57,746 bases of DNA from Secundilactobacillus paracollinoides DSM 15502 = JCM 11969 (GCF_001311135.1 NZ_BBAG01000014.1:1-57746); one strand, 5' to 3'; positions 29,427 to 39,767 are shown, counted from the first letter of the stretch. Numbers and translations: made by a program. The notes: generated from the sequence alone by a model not told the origin.

Positions 29427-29536
29427 TTACGGTTTTCTGTGCTTTTAATGGTCTGAAAAAAAATTCGAACAATCACGATACATTGCGTAGTTATAGAGTG
29501 ACCCACAAAAATAGGCTAAAGGAGCGACCCATTTTT

Positions 29537-30375
29537 ATGATAGTAACTGTAATGCAAGCCATTATTCTTGGTGTGATCGAGGGGATTACTGAATTTCTAC
29601 CCGTCAGTTCGACGGGCCACCTCTACCTTGCGAACGCCTTTATCCATCTTCATGAGCCTGTCGCGTTTATCAACCTCTTCATGGTTGTCATTCAACTTGG
29701 CGCCATCATGGCTGTTGTCGTGCTGTATTTTCATAAGTTGAATCCAATCGCACCCGGTAAGACAACGACCGAACGTCATGCGACTTGGGTACTTTGGGTA
29801 AAAGTGGTGGTTGCGATGTTGCCCAGTTTAGTGGTTGGGCCATTCGTCGACGATTTCATGGATGCACATCTGACCACCTGGCCAGTCATTACGACTACTT
29901 TGATCGTGTATGGTGTGCTATTTATTGTCGTTGAGCAGATCAATGCCAATCGAAGACCTAAAACAACAGCGCTGAACCGTCTCTCTCTACCACTCGCCTT
30001 TACGATCGGTCTTTGCCAACTCTTATCGCTAGTGCCTGGGACGTCGCGTTCAGGCGCAACTATTTTGGGCGCCATGGTACTGGGAACGAGTCGGTTTGTT
30101 GCCACAGAATTCTCCTTCTTTCTGGCGATTCCAACCATGGTTGCGCCAGCGCCTTGAAGGTGCTTAAGTTTACCCTGCATGGTAATCATCTGACTGGCCC
30201 AGAGAGTTTTGTCTTAGCAGTAGGTGTGATTGTCTCATTCGTTGTTGCATACGCCGCGATCAAGTTTTTGATGCGGTTCATTCAATACCATGATTTTAAA
30301 ATTTTCGGGTGGTACCGAATTGCATTAGGCCTGATCATTTTTGGCTATTTTGGTCTTCAACAGCTTATCAAATAA
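29537..30375 (+). pseudogene. uppP: Undecaprenyl-diphosphatase; one frameshift as read
   Basis: BacA-type integral membrane phosphatase that recycles undecaprenyl diphosphate for peptidoglycan synthesis; gives bacitracin tolerance. Motif 1 [15 protein letters not shown] and motif 2 [19 protein letters not shown] are both present. The frame breaks near 30146: GTTGCGCCAGC should read GTTGGCGCCAGC ([11 protein letters not shown]), one G missing. The start at 29537 has GGAG about twelve bases upstream, a long spacing. The frame is also open upstream, but no better start is seen. Confidence 0.88.
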
Positions 30376-30554
30376 TCGGTGAACAGTGGCTACGTGCTTC
30401 AAAATATAAATAGTAAAATTTACCCGGCTAAATCCCTTGATTAAGCTAGCTATTACTGATATTTCATGCCATAATGAAACCATCATTTATCGGTCAGCAG
30501 TTGCGGTTCATTCGGGGGAATTAGACGCAGTGCTGGAAAGAAGGAGGAGCAGGC

Positions 30555-31342
30555 ATGAGGGTGATTTTGAAACGGGGACTTGTGCTCGGAACAGCTGTAT
30601 TATTCGGCTTGGGTCTTACTGGTACCATAACGGGGCGAGCAGCAACTAATGCTGCGAGCAACACAAGCTTGGAGGTGACACCCACGCCGCAAGCAGGCAT
30701 GTCAAGTGGGTCACAGCAAGCCCAAACGGCAGCGGCTAGTAGCACGCAAACAACGACGACACAGGCAGCGAAGATGGGCAGTCTGACGATTACATTTCAG
30801 GACACTGCTGGTCGGCTGATTGGATCACCGGTTTATTATAATGGGCCGGTGGGTCAGCTACTGCCAAGTGTTTCTAGTATTGTGCCTGCTGGGTATTCTT
30901 TGCTAAGTGGAACATATTATGGGTTTATCCAACCCGGACAACGTGCTGCCACAATTACCGTTGAAAAAACGGCAGATCTGGCACAGACGAGTGGGCAAAC
31001 GACGTCGGATATTATGACTGTGGTGACGCCTGGTACAACAACCGCAAAAGCATCAGGTGCAACGGCTAAGTCGTCTGACCAGCAGGAACAACCTGTAACT
31101 CGAGGAACGAGTCGGTCGAGTAAGGTGACAACAGTAAAGCAGGACTCTTCAAATGCCAAGGTTCATACGCTGCAACTACACCCGACGCATACCCAAGCAT
31201 TAAGGTCACGCCAACAACAAATAAGACGTTGCCCCAAACTAGCGAAGCAGCGGGCAGTATCGCGTCATTTAGCGGCTGGGGATTGCTGGCTGGTGTGATT
31301 GGGTTGGTGAGTGTTTGTGGGTTTGATGATAGAAGGAAGTAG
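30555..31342 (+). pseudogene. Small LPXTG-anchored surface protein (MucBP-like); one frameshift as read
   Basis: About 262 residues. N-terminal signal peptide (RGLVLGTAVLFGLGLTGTI), Ser/Thr/Gln-rich stretch, a short MucBP-like module (GSLTITFQDTAGRLIGSP; PAGYSLLSGTYYGF), a second Thr/Ser spacer, then LPQTSEAAGS, hydrophobic segment and DDRRK tail. The anchor is in another frame; the shift near 31169 is repaired by one extra base before GCTGCAACTACACCC. The start follows AAGGAGGAGC. The stop TAG (31340-31342) is also the first triplet of a hairpin repeat. Confidence 0.78.
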
Positions 31343-31480
31343 AGCGTGGAAGAAGGCGGTTAAAAGGTGGAGCACAAGCAGACTCTGACAGAAATTCCTG
31401 GGTTTGGAATTTGTGTCAGAGTCTGCTTGTGTGCAACCTTTTGCCTTCTGGAACGCGTTTCGGCACGGTAGCCTAGAAAG
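31340..31480 (+). repeat. Stop-fused hairpin repeat after the LPXTG gene
   Basis: TAGAGCGTGGAAGAAGGCGG opens on the stop. Clamp GCGT/ACGC, loop GGA/GGA, stem AGAAGGC/GCCTTCT, apical AAGCAGACTCTGACAG with complement CTGTCAGAGTCTGCTT allowing a G-U pair. Tail hairpin TTTC-GGC...GCC-GAAA near 31463-31478. Confidence 0.92.
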
Positions 31481-31572
31481 CCAAGCGCCATATCAAAAAA
31501 TCACAGCCACAAACCTGTTCCACCCCAATCAAACAACAACAAGACAAAACAACAATTCTGTAAAAATAATTA

Positions 31573-31601
31573 TTGTTAAACAGTTCACAAGATGTTATAC
31601 T
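31573..31601 (+). promoter_or_regulatory. Strong sigma-A promoter without a downstream gene
   Basis: -35 TTGTTA (31573-31578), 17-base spacer, extended -10 TGTTATACT (TATACT 31596-31601). The next coding gene on this strand starts at 33124. Confidence 0.7.
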
Positions 31602-31607
31602 ATGACC

Positions 31608-31937
31608 GTGATCAAGTTCACCACCAGTTGTTTGACTTAAGAACAGCAACTGTGTGCTGGGGAATAGGTAATGCATGTAGTTACCCTGTTAGTGGGATTT
31701 AGCGGGGGCATGAGTAGGTTTCACCGAGTGCCAGGTTATAGGGACGTGACACCCACAAACTTACGCACGTTACTTTGGACGACCTGTTGACTGTTAGGCT
31801 GGGGAGCCTGATTGTTATTTTGCAGACGTCACTTCGGTAAAGGATACTAGTTGGAGAACTGAATGAAGCAACATTGTTTCTATAACGGTACTGGTCAGTA
31901 ATCAAGTCGCGTCAATGACTTGGGTGCTGACTTTTTT
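31608..31937 (+). ncRNA. Candidate orphan structured RNA of about 330 nt
   Basis: Bounded by the promoter at 31573-31601 and an intrinsic terminator at 31894-31937 (GTCAG/CTGAC plus AAGTC/GACTT, then six T). Internal hairpins: CAGTTG/CAACTG near 31622-31648, GGTAA/TTACC near 31667-31685, AGGCT/AGCCT with a GGGG loop near 31797-31810. No credible coding frame: the best is a 39-codon ORF near 31671. It does not match tmRNA, RNase P, 6S or T-box features that I know. Confidence 0.4.
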
Positions 31938-32022
31938 GATGAGTGCGGCAGAACGCGTTACGGCGCGGCAGTCTAAAATGATGAGTCTTTTGTTTGGTCA
32001 TAGTGCTCCAGTAATCACAGCG

Positions 32023-32957
32023 TTACCGGTTGTCGACTAATGCAGATCGTGTTTGAGACAATAGCTGCCAAAGCGCATGACTACAAGCCGCAACTAGGGT
32101 ACTGGCCTTATTCGTGTGGATGACCGTGTTATCCAGCGCGATGATCTCAGGTGGCAACATCATGAGATTATAGGGCTCATCCGGTTGAATAACGGTGGCT
32201 GCGATGGCCATCGTTGTCAACGTGGTTGTTTTGAGATCATAGGCGGCGCGGGTTGCCGTAAAGATATCCGGTAGACTTAGAATTTCTTCAACTTGAATGT
32301 GATGCTGTTCAAATAACGCGTTGAGCTGTTGTTGAAGCAATGAGCGGTCTGACAATCCGATATAGTCATAGTGACTAAGTTCACTGAGGTCGGCAGCGGA
32401 ATAGGGTAGATAAACCGGCCTGGTTCATAGACGCGGCACTCGTTTGAAATTAAAAAGCCGACTTGAGTTTGGTCCAGCGACTGGCAAACAAACGCTGGGT
32501 TGTTTTGGCGTGGACCCACGACGATATCCATTTGCTGGCTCAGCAGTAGATTTTCCGAACTACTGGTACTCCGTTCAAAGAAATTCAACCGGTTGTCTGG
32601 AAAACTGGCCTTTAATTGCGTTGCAAGTTGGGCCAATTCTGCACTGGCAACGGGTTGATTAAACGCAATGTTGATGGTCTCATTTTCGTGACGCTTGAGC
32701 GTCTCTAGTCGTTGCGCCAACGCTTGATTCGTATTTTCAATTTGGGTAAGACTTTGTAACAAAACGGTACCCGCGTCGGTTAGCGTGATTGGCACTTTGT
32801 TTCTCAAAATGAGTGTCATGCCATATTTTTGTTCAGCTTCCTTGATGATCTTGGAAACGTAGGGTTGACTCAAATAGAGGCGGGCAGCCACTGTGGTGAG
32901 GGTGTCCTCATAGCGGACCGTATTCAAAATGTTAAGTAAAAGTTGCGTGTTGTGCAT
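32023..32957 (-). pseudogene. LysR-family regulator; one frameshift as read
   Basis: About 310 residues. N-terminal winged HTH (LTTVAARLYLSQPYVSKIIK) and a periplasmic-binding-like effector domain (NINIAFNQPVASAEL-type start, LNFFERSTSSSENLL, DIVVGPRQNNPAF). The frame breaks near 32410: the true path is PYSAADLSELSHYDYIGLSD into RSLLQQQLNALFEQHH. Divergent from a nitronate monooxygenase, with two like operators between them, so it probably controls that gene and itself. Effector unknown. Confidence 0.82.
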
Positions 32958-32969
32958 CAGTTGCCTCCC

Positions 32970-32991
32970 ATTATTTCTAAAAAGTAATAAT
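32970..32991. promoter_or_regulatory. LysR-type operator, copy 1
   Basis: ATTATTTCTNNNNAGTAATAAT-type 22-base dyad, 13 bases before the lysR start. It contains the T-N11-A pattern of LysR boxes. Confidence 0.65.
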
Positions 32992-33087
32992 GACTTTCAA
33001 AATATGAATTAGACTTTTGAGACACTCCAATTAATAATGGCATTGTACCATAGAAGTTCATTAATGAACAATCAACGTTGACAAGTT

Positions 33088-33109
33088 ATTATTTCTTTTT
33101 AGTAATATA
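33088..33109. promoter_or_regulatory. LysR-type operator, copy 2
   Basis: The same 22-base dyad (ATTATTTC then AGTAATATA), differing mainly in the central A/T bases. It overlaps the start region of the monooxygenase gene; AGGAGGC follows at 33108. Confidence 0.65.
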
Positions 33110-33123
33110 GGAGGCCTATTAAA

Positions 33124-34092
33124 ATGAGTAAAAATCGTCTTTGTGATGTGTTAGGAATTGAAAAGCCAGTGATTCAGGGTGCCTTAGCCTGGTTGACGGA
33201 TGCTAAACTAGTCGCTGCCGTTGGCAATGCGGGCGGAATGGGTGTCCTTGGCCCCAACGCTGGTCAAACAACGGTCACACCTGATCCTGGTGAAACAGCA
33301 GAACGGATGCGTGACGAGATTCGCAAAGTTCGCCAGCTGAGTGACAAACCGTTTGCCGTTAACATTGGCTGGATGACCAGTTTCCCGAATACATTTGCGG
33401 AACCCATTTTAAAAGTTGTTTACGAAGAACACGTCCCCGTTGCTCTTTATTCAGGTGAGATCGATACTGACCTGATTAAAGACATGAAGGCTCACGATAT
33501 GAAAGTCATCTATCGGGAACTGAATCCAACTGTTGAAGGCGCACAACAGGCCGAGGCAGCTGGCGCTGATGCCATCGTTGCCACCGGCTTTGATGAGGGT
33601 GGTACCCTGCCTGGTCGCGTGATCGGCACCTTTTCAATTGTGCCGATGCTGGCGGATGCTGTTTCTATTCCCGTCTTGGCAGCCGGGGCCGTTTCGGACG
33701 CCCGCACCGCAAAGGCAGCCTTTGATCTGGGTGCTGAAGGCCTCTATTGTGGCACGGCCTTCATCGCCAGCCAGGAGTGTCGGGTGCCCGATAATGTGAA
33801 GCAGGCTATTATCACCAACAATGCCGTTGACCTCGGCATGTACAAGACCTGGCCATCCTACTACCGGTCACTGCCTGGCGCATTAGCTGATGAGCTCGTC
33901 AAGCGCGATGCCGAAGGCGCCACGCGTGAAGAACTGGCGAAGTTACAAGGCGGTATTCGAAACATGAAGGTCGGGATGCTGGACGGTGATATTGACAAAG
34001 GCTATATTTCAGTCGGCACCGGGATTTCGTTAATTCATGACATTAAGCCAGTCAGCGCGATCATTGACACACTGACTGCTGACCTCGACTAA
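33124..34092 (+). CDS. Nitronate monooxygenase (NPD family, FMN enzyme)
   Basis: Intact, 322 residues, FMN TIM barrel. N-terminal PVIQGALAWLTDAKLVAAVGNAGGMG, DAIVATGFDEGG (phosphate loop start), VLAAGAVSDARTAKAAFDLGAEGLYCGTAF. It belongs to the 2-nitropropane dioxygenase family and probably oxidises alkyl nitronates; related FabK enoyl reductases share the fold, so this is not certain. AGGAGG precedes the ATG. Divergent from a LysR gene that likely regulates it. Confidence 0.85.
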   Translation: MSKNRLCDVLGIEKPVIQGALAWLTDAKLVAAVGNAGGMGVLGPNAGQTTVTPDPGETAERMRDEIRKVRQLSDKPFAVNIGWMTSFPNTFAEPILKVVYEEHVPVALYSGEIDTDLIKDMKAHDMKVIYRELNPTVEGAQQAEAAGADAIVATGFDEGGTLPGRVIGTFSIVPMLADAVSIPVLAAGAVSDARTAKAAFDLGAEGLYCGTAFIASQECRVPDNVKQAIITNNAVDLGMYKTWPSYYRSLPGALADELVKRDAEGATREELAKLQGGIRNMKVGMLDGDIDKGYISVGTGISLIHDIKPVSAIIDTLTADLD

Positions 34093-34102
34093 ACTGTAAT
34101 AT

Positions 34103-34146
34103 TTGGGACCTGAACGGTGAATGTTGGCCGTTCAAGTCCCTTTTTA
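34103..34146 (+). terminator. Terminator of the monooxygenase gene
   Basis: GGGAC..TGAACGG pairs with CCGTTCA..GTCCC, followed by TTTTT. Confidence 0.85.
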
Positions 34147-34270
34147 ATGCGGTTTGGTACCCACCTGCCAGACTTAAAAAATCATTAACCCACTGAATTA
34201 CCGGTTGTCAGGCCTTTCATTTACCGCCATAATAGTTCTAAGACGCGTGAGTATGATGGAGGGATTTTTC

Positions 34271-34972
34271 GTGGCTTACATAGAAGTTAAACATGAATTT
34301 AAACGTTATCAAATGGGTGAGACCCAAATTATTGCCAATAATGATGTTTCTTTTGAAGCGGAACAGGGTCAGCTGACCGTTATCCTTGGGCCAAGTGGTG
34401 CGGGGAAGTCGACCGTTCTAAACATTCTTGGCGGGATGGACAATCCAAGCGATGGCCAAGTGATCATTGATGGGACTGATATTGCTAAGTTCAATGATAA
34501 ACAACTGACCGAATATCGGCGGCACAACGTTGGGTTTGTTTTTCAATTTTATAATCTGATTCCGAACTTAACGACCAAGGAAAACGTTGAACTCGCCTCT
34601 TCGATCGTAGCCGATGCGTTGGATGCCGCAACGGTGCTTAAACAAGTGGGGCTGGGCGAGCGATTGGATAATTTTCCATCGCAGCTTTCCGGTGGTGAGC
34701 AGCAACGGGTCGCCATTGCCCGGGCTTTGGCAAAGAATCCGAAACTGTTACTGTGTGATGAACCCACAGGTGCTCTGGATTATAAGACTGGTAAGCAAGT
34801 GCTCAAATTATTAGAGTCCGCCAGCCGCCAAGAGGGTAAAACGGTGTTGATCATCACGCATAACGCGGCGCTCGCTAAAATGGCTGACCGGGTCATCCGC
34901 ATTAACGATGCTAAAGTGCGCAGCGTTGAGGATAATCCGACCCCAACACCTATCGATGAGATTGAATGGTAG
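34271..34972 (+). CDS. ABC transporter ATPase (MacB/LolD type)
   Basis: 233 residues. Walker A GPSGAGKS near residue 40, Q-loop in [12 protein letters not shown], signature LSGGEQQR near 140, Walker [13 protein letters not shown] near 160, His switch in [10 protein letters not shown]. Powers the FtsX-like permease that follows with no gap. The start is GTG 34271 after GGAGGG; the in-frame ATG at 34205 lacks a ribosome site. Such pairs export lipids or peptides or sense antimicrobial peptides; no two-component system is adjacent. Confidence 0.9.
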   Translation: MAYIEVKHEFKRYQMGETQIIANNDVSFEAEQGQLTVILGPSGAGKSTVLNILGGMDNPSDGQVIIDGTDIAKFNDKQLTEYRRHNVGFVFQFYNLIPNLTTKENVELASSIVADALDAATVLKQVGLGERLDNFPSQLSGGEQQRVAIARALAKNPKLLLCDEPTGALDYKTGKQVLKLLESASRQEGKTVLIITHNAALAKMADRVIRINDAKVRSVEDNPTPTPIDEIEW

Positions 34973-37575
34973 GTGACGAGATTGAAACCAATGACTAAGA
35001 ACATGTGGCGTGAGATCAGTCACGGTAAGGGCCGATTTATCGCGATCATTTTAATTATTTTGCTGGGTGTCCAAATTTTTGTTGGTATTAAGGCAGCGGG
35101 TCCGACGTTAAACGATTCTGCGGATAAAACGGTCAAGGATGCGAAACTCAGCGACGTGCAGGCGTTTTCGACTACTGGGTTTACGCACAAAGACGTTCAA
35201 CTGGCTGAGAAAGTGCTGGTGCGAAGGCTGAGCTGGTTAAGTTTAAGGATGTTGTCGGTGGCAAAGACCAGGCCGCTGTGGCGTTGTACGGTTACACCAA
35301 GGACGCGCGCTACAACAAACTGTCCCTTCGCTCAGGCACATGCCACGAAACGGGCACGAAATCGTTTTAGATGAACTGGCGAAGGACAACGACGGGTATA
35401 AGCTCGGCCAAACGTATACCTTCAGTAAATCAGCGAAACTCAAACACCGGTCTTACAAGATCGTCGGCTTTGCGGATTCGCCGATGTACATTGACGATTC
35501 CACCCGAGGCTCGGCCGATGTTGGCGATGGCACTGTGCGCTACCTCGCCTATATCCCGCAGCGTGAGATGAACCTGAAAGTGGCTATGATGCTGAACATT
35601 GGGTTTCACAATCTGCAGTCAAAGGGCACCTTTACGGATGGTTACAGTGACGCAGTTAACGCTAAGGTGACCGCCCTTAAGAAGGTCTTCAAGCCCCGGG
35701 CAGCATCACGGACGAAGGCCCTTCTTGCAATACAGTTGTCACGCTTGATCAACAGTTAGCCAAAATCACTGCTGCTAAGAAGCAGCTGCAACAAGCCGGT
35801 CAACAGGGGGGCAGTGCCGCTAATTTGGCGGGACAACAAGATGTTACCCTGACCAAGGAGGCCGCTCAGCTGAAAGCCGCGAAGACTAAGGCACTGGCGC
35901 TGGCAAAACCACCTACACATGGCAGGACCGCAATGATCTGCCAGGGTTCCAAGCCTATGGTGAAAGTTCCGACCGGATTGCGGCCATTGCCAACGTTTTC
36001 CCGGTGTTTTTCTTCCTCATTGCCGCGCTGATCACCTTTACGACGATCACGCGGATGGTCGAAGAAGCCCGCAGTCAAATTGGGACGTTTAAGGCGTTGG
36101 GCTATTCGAAGTGGGCTATTGCGAAAAACTACTTGGCCTATGCGTTAACGGCGGGTCTGATTGGGACGGTACTTGGTGCTCTTATTGGGAACACCACGTT
36201 ACCGCGAATCGTGCTGGCCTTATACAAGACGTACATTCCGTTGAAATGGGTCGTGAAATTTCAGTGGGGCGATATTGGCTGGGCGCTACTCTTTTCTATG
36301 ATTGCCACGGTGGGTGCAGCTGCCTATGTCGTTTGGCGTGAACTGACGGAAGGACCGGCAGACCTGATGCGGCCACGGTCGCCAAAATCGGCTAAACGAA
36401 TCATGCTTGAACGCATCACACCGCTCTGGAATCGGCTGAGCTTCAACCGAAAAGTGAGTTACCGGAACCTGTTTCGATTTAAATCACGGATGTTCATGAC
36501 CATTATTGGGATCGCAGGCGGAACCGCACTGATCCTGACCGGTTTTGGGATTCAGGATTCAATCGGCGCCAGCGGAACCCGACAGTACAACGACATTATC
36601 CACTACCAAGCCACGATGCGTCTGCGCACGGCTGGGCAGGAAGATAAGGCTGATCAGATTTTGAACAACAACGACCAGTACCACAGCCACACGGACGTTG
36701 CCGCTAACGTGGGCGACCTCAAGACAAATGGGCACCAGGTCAATGATGTGAACATTTACGCACCCGACAACGTTGCCCAGTTTAAACGCTACGTGACGGT
36801 TCGAAACGCCAACACTGGTAAATCATTGTCGCTGCCGAAGAATGGTGTTGTCCTCACTGAAAAGACAGCGGACCTGCTGCACGTCAAAGTGGGCGACCAC
36901 ATTAAGGTCACGACCACCGACAACAAGCAGGGCACAGCTAAGGTGACGGGCATCACCGAAAACTACATGGGGCATTTTATGTATCTCAGCCGTGCGGCAT
37001 ACAAACAGCTGTTGCATGAAACACCAACCATGAATACTTTGCTGGTCCAGTTTAATCATCAAACTGACAAACAACGTAAATCTCTGGCGCATAAGCTCAT
37101 TAATCACGGTGGTGTTATGGGGACCAGCTACACCAAGGATCAGCAGACGACAGTTTCGACGATGTCTGGATCGCTAAAACCGGTGGTGGCCATCTTCATT
37201 TTGCTATCAGGCATCCTGTCATTCGTTGTGCTGTATAATTTGACCAATATCAATGTGTCGGAACGAATCCGTGAGCTGTCGACCATTAAGGTGCTGGGCT
37301 TCTACGATAACGAAGTGACAATGTACATTGTGCGCGAAAATATCGTGCTGACGATTGCCGGCATTATCGTGGGCTACGGCGTCGGCGAACTGCTGACAGG
37401 GTATATCATGAAGCAGGCGGCGACGGCTCAGGTCATTTTCCCACTAACGATCCATCTGACAGGTTTCATCGTCGCAACTGTGTTGATGGCGGCATTTACG
37501 GCCATTGTGATGTTTGTGACGCATAAGCGACTGCAGAAGATTGATATGGTGGGGGCTTTGAGTTCAAGTGAGTAG
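34973..37575 (+). pseudogene. FtsX-like ABC permease; four frameshifts as read
   Basis: About 860 residues. N-terminal membrane anchor (FIAIILIILLGVQIFVGI), extracellular domain, three membrane segments near the middle (FFFLIAALITFTTITRMVEE ...), a second extracellular domain and a C-terminal FtsX domain. Frames change near 35216 (AEKVAGAKAEL needs a G), 35335 (SGHMPRNGHEI), 35730 (one A missing before ACAGTTGTC) and 35907 (before TTYTWQDRNDL); every step equals one lost base. GTG start directly abuts the ATPase TAG. The stop TAG at 37573-37575 opens a hairpin repeat. Confidence 0.82.
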
Positions 37576-37950
37576 AGCGTGAAGGCAGAGCGTGGAGCAA
37601 GGCGCCTAAGGGGCGGAGTGTAACGGACTCTGGCAGAAAAGTCCGGGTCTGACTTTTTTGCCAGAGTTCGTTACACAGTAGCCCCTTGCCTTGCGGAACG
37701 CGTTTCCACTAGAGATGGGGAAAGCGCGTCGGCTTACGCTCTCAGGTGCAAAATCCCGGGTCTGACTTTTTTGCCAGAGTCCCTTACACGTTAGCCCCTT
37801 GCCTTGCGGAACGCGTTTCCACTAGAGAAGGGCCAAGCGCGTCGACTTGAGCACTCAGGCGCAAAATCCCGGGTCTGACTTTTTGGTCAGAGTCCGATAC
37901 ACAGTCTTACTTGCCGAACAAGTCTCGGCACAGAGGCCAAGAAAGCCAGC
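37573..37950 (+). repeat. Stop-fused hairpin repeat plus two tail-only units
   Basis: TAG of the permease, a doubled head (AGAGCGTGAAGGC then AGAGCGTGGAGCAAGGCG), clamp GCGT/ACGC, loop GGA/GGA, stem GCAAGGC/GCCTTGC. Two further 3'-half units follow near 37735-37830 and 37860-37945, each with the GGGTCTGACTTTTT apical segment. Confidence 0.9.
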
Positions 37951-38045
37951 AGTAAAAACCACACAGAGATAACCCTCAGTCCTTAACGCAATCCTTGAGT
38001 CTGGAAAATGACTTAAAAGAATAAAACAATTAAATCGTTGTTAAA

Positions 38046-38096
38046 AGAAAAAGGTTCAGTGAAGAGTGCCGGTTGGCATTTTCACTGAACCTTTTT
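38046..38096. terminator. Bidirectional terminator between permease and multicopper oxidase
   Basis: AAAAAGGTTCAGTGAA pairs with TTCACTGAACCTTTTT. Serves two convergent genes. Confidence 0.85.
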
Positions 38097-38184
38097 GGGT
38101 TCTTTGATACTATTGTCAAATCTGTTAAGTGGGTTTGTGTATTGAGATTTAATCTGATGAGTAGGGCTTGCGACGTGCTTCTTG

Positions 38185-38237
38185 TTCACATTGCCCAAAC
38201 GCGTTCCAGGAGGCAGAGGCTCCTTCCACGCTCTCTA
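38185..38237 (-). repeat. Minimal stop-fused hairpin repeat after the multicopper oxidase gene
   Basis: On the minus strand, TAG of the oxidase is followed by AGAGCGTGGAAGGAG, a 7-base loop, CTCCTGGAACGC. Clamp GCGT/ACGC and loop GGA/GGA are retained, the stem is cut to AGGAG/CTCCT, and the whole long apical hairpin is missing. Confidence 0.8.
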
Positions 38238-39767
38238 CATCGTCATCCCCATCTTCTCATAACTCCCCATACCACCTAACCAAAGGTCCTTCATATCCAC
38301 ACCACGTTCCTCCGCGAAGGCCTTCATCAAGGTTTCGTGATCCATGAGGTCGTATTGCTTATCTGGGTCCTTTGGGTCGTAGACTTGAATCTGGGCCATC
38401 ATGCCGCCATCTTCGTGCTCAATGATGTGGCAGTGGTACATGAAGACGCCAGGGACCGTAAAGCGTACCTTGATCACCACATGTTCGTCGGGGTTGACCG
38501 CGATGACGTCCTTCAATCCCCTTTCGTTTGGGTAAGGAGCGTGGCCGTTTCTCGACACGATGGTAAAGGCCAGGCCGTGCATGTGGAATGGATGGATCAT
38601 GCCGCCATCCATGTCATTTGTATTCGTAATGTCCCAAAGCTGAGTCTTATTGATCGGCATCTTGTAGTCGATTCGCTGCATACTGAACTTTTTGCCGTCG
38701 ATCATCACGTACTCATCCATACCAGACATGACTACCTTATGTAGCGGCAAGTCTGGTTCGTAATCTGGAATATCGACGAGGTGTTCTGGCAACTGTGTGT
38801 GGTCAGGTGCGAACTCGTGAATTCTAAAATGGACCAACGGTGTGTCGTCTGAATAGAGAATGACTTCGTCGCCAGGCTTGTAATTGCTGAAATCGACGAT
38901 GATTTCGTGACGTTCCGCGCAGGTCGTCATTAAGTGCGTAAAGTGGACGGGTTCTGGTAAAATGCCATCGTCAGAGCCAATTTGGGTGAATTCAAGGTCG
39001 TCGCTAAAGTGCAGTCGCCACTCGCGCCGGTTGGCACCATCGAGAATCCGTAACCGCAGTCGTTGGGTGGTGACGTCAAAGTACGGGTTGATCGTCCCGT
39101 TGATCATGGGTGTTGGCCCTTGGACGCCATCAGGATCATAATCCGCACGATAATCCCACTGATTATTTTCATGGAAGTGACGGTCTTGTAAAATGAGTGG
39201 AATGTCATCCACACCATAGTTGCGTGGGAAGGGCAGCTTGGCTTCGACATCATCCTGGACGATGACTGGTGCGGCAAGTCCGCGCCAGACCTGGTAGGCT
39301 GTTTCTGGGCACGGATGCGCGTGGAGCCAGACCGTTGCAGCTGGTTGGTGAATCTTAAACTGAATGTCGCGGTGGCCATCGGGATAGACGGGGGCGTGAC
39401 ACCCACCGTCTTCAATTGGACCCGGAATGTTTAAGCCATGCCAGTGAAAGGTGGTCATTTCAGGCAGATGGTTTTGCAGGTGCATGTGAATTGTCTTACC
39501 ATTTTTCATCACAATGGCTTTGCCTAGAAGTGGCGCGCTAAAGCCCCAGGTCTTTGTTTTAGCTCCCGGTAAGAGCTGAGTTTCGCCTTCTTGGGCAGTC
39601 AAGGTGTAGTACATATCTGTATCAGTTTCTTGATCTGGTTTTAACAACTCAGGAATCCGAAGTGGTTGTTGCGGGATGTCGGGCACTTCCAGCGGAATAT
39701 AGCCGCCGTCATGCGTGTTATAGGCCGATTCGTTATAGAAGTAGTCGGTGTAGACTTTTTCTGTCAT
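38235..39767 (-). CDS. Multicopper oxidase (laccase-like)
   Basis: Intact, 510 residues, three cupredoxin domains. Copper motifs in order: HWHGLN near residue 107, HAHP near 149, HPFHMHGL near 387 and HCHIIEHEDGGMM near 446, with axial Met. No signal peptide is seen, so it is probably cytosolic, as for other lactobacillar laccase-like enzymes that oxidise phenols or biogenic amines or protect against copper. The start follows GGAGGATTTTCT. An 88-base gap separates it from an upstream Met/His-rich membrane miniprotein on the same strand. The stop TAG opens a minimal hairpin repeat. Confidence 0.95.
   Translation of the reverse strand: MTEKVYTDYFYNESAYNTHDGGYIPLEVPDIPQQPLRIPELLKPDQETDTDMYYTLTAQEGETQLLPGAKTKTWGFSAPLLGKAIVMKNGKTIHMHLQNHLPEMTTFHWHGLNIPGPIEDGGCHAPVYPDGHRDIQFKIHQPAATVWLHAHPCPETAYQVWRGLAAPVIVQDDVEAKLPFPRNYGVDDIPLILQDRHFHENNQWDYRADYDPDGVQGPTPMINGTINPYFDVTTQRLRLRILDGANRREWRLHFSDDLEFTQIGSDDGILPEPVHFTHLMTTCAERHEIIVDFSNYKPGDEVILYSDDTPLVHFRIHEFAPDHTQLPEHLVDIPDYEPDLPLHKVVMSGMDEYVMIDGKKFSMQRIDYKMPINKTQLWDITNTNDMDGGMIHPFHMHGLAFTIVSRNGHAPYPNERGLKDVIAVNPDEHVVIKVRFTVPGVFMYHCHIIEHEDGGMMAQIQVYDPKDPDKQYDLMDHETLMKAFAEERGVDMKDLWLGGMGSYEKMGMTM

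Noticed and set aside
30437-30649. 70-codon open frame before the small LPXTG gene
   Set aside because: It overlaps the real gene in another frame and has no ribosome site; composition is not protein-like.
31640-31800. Possible T-box, tmRNA, RNase P or 6S RNA
   Set aside because: None of the known core motifs for these RNAs was found, so only a generic RNA candidate is reported.
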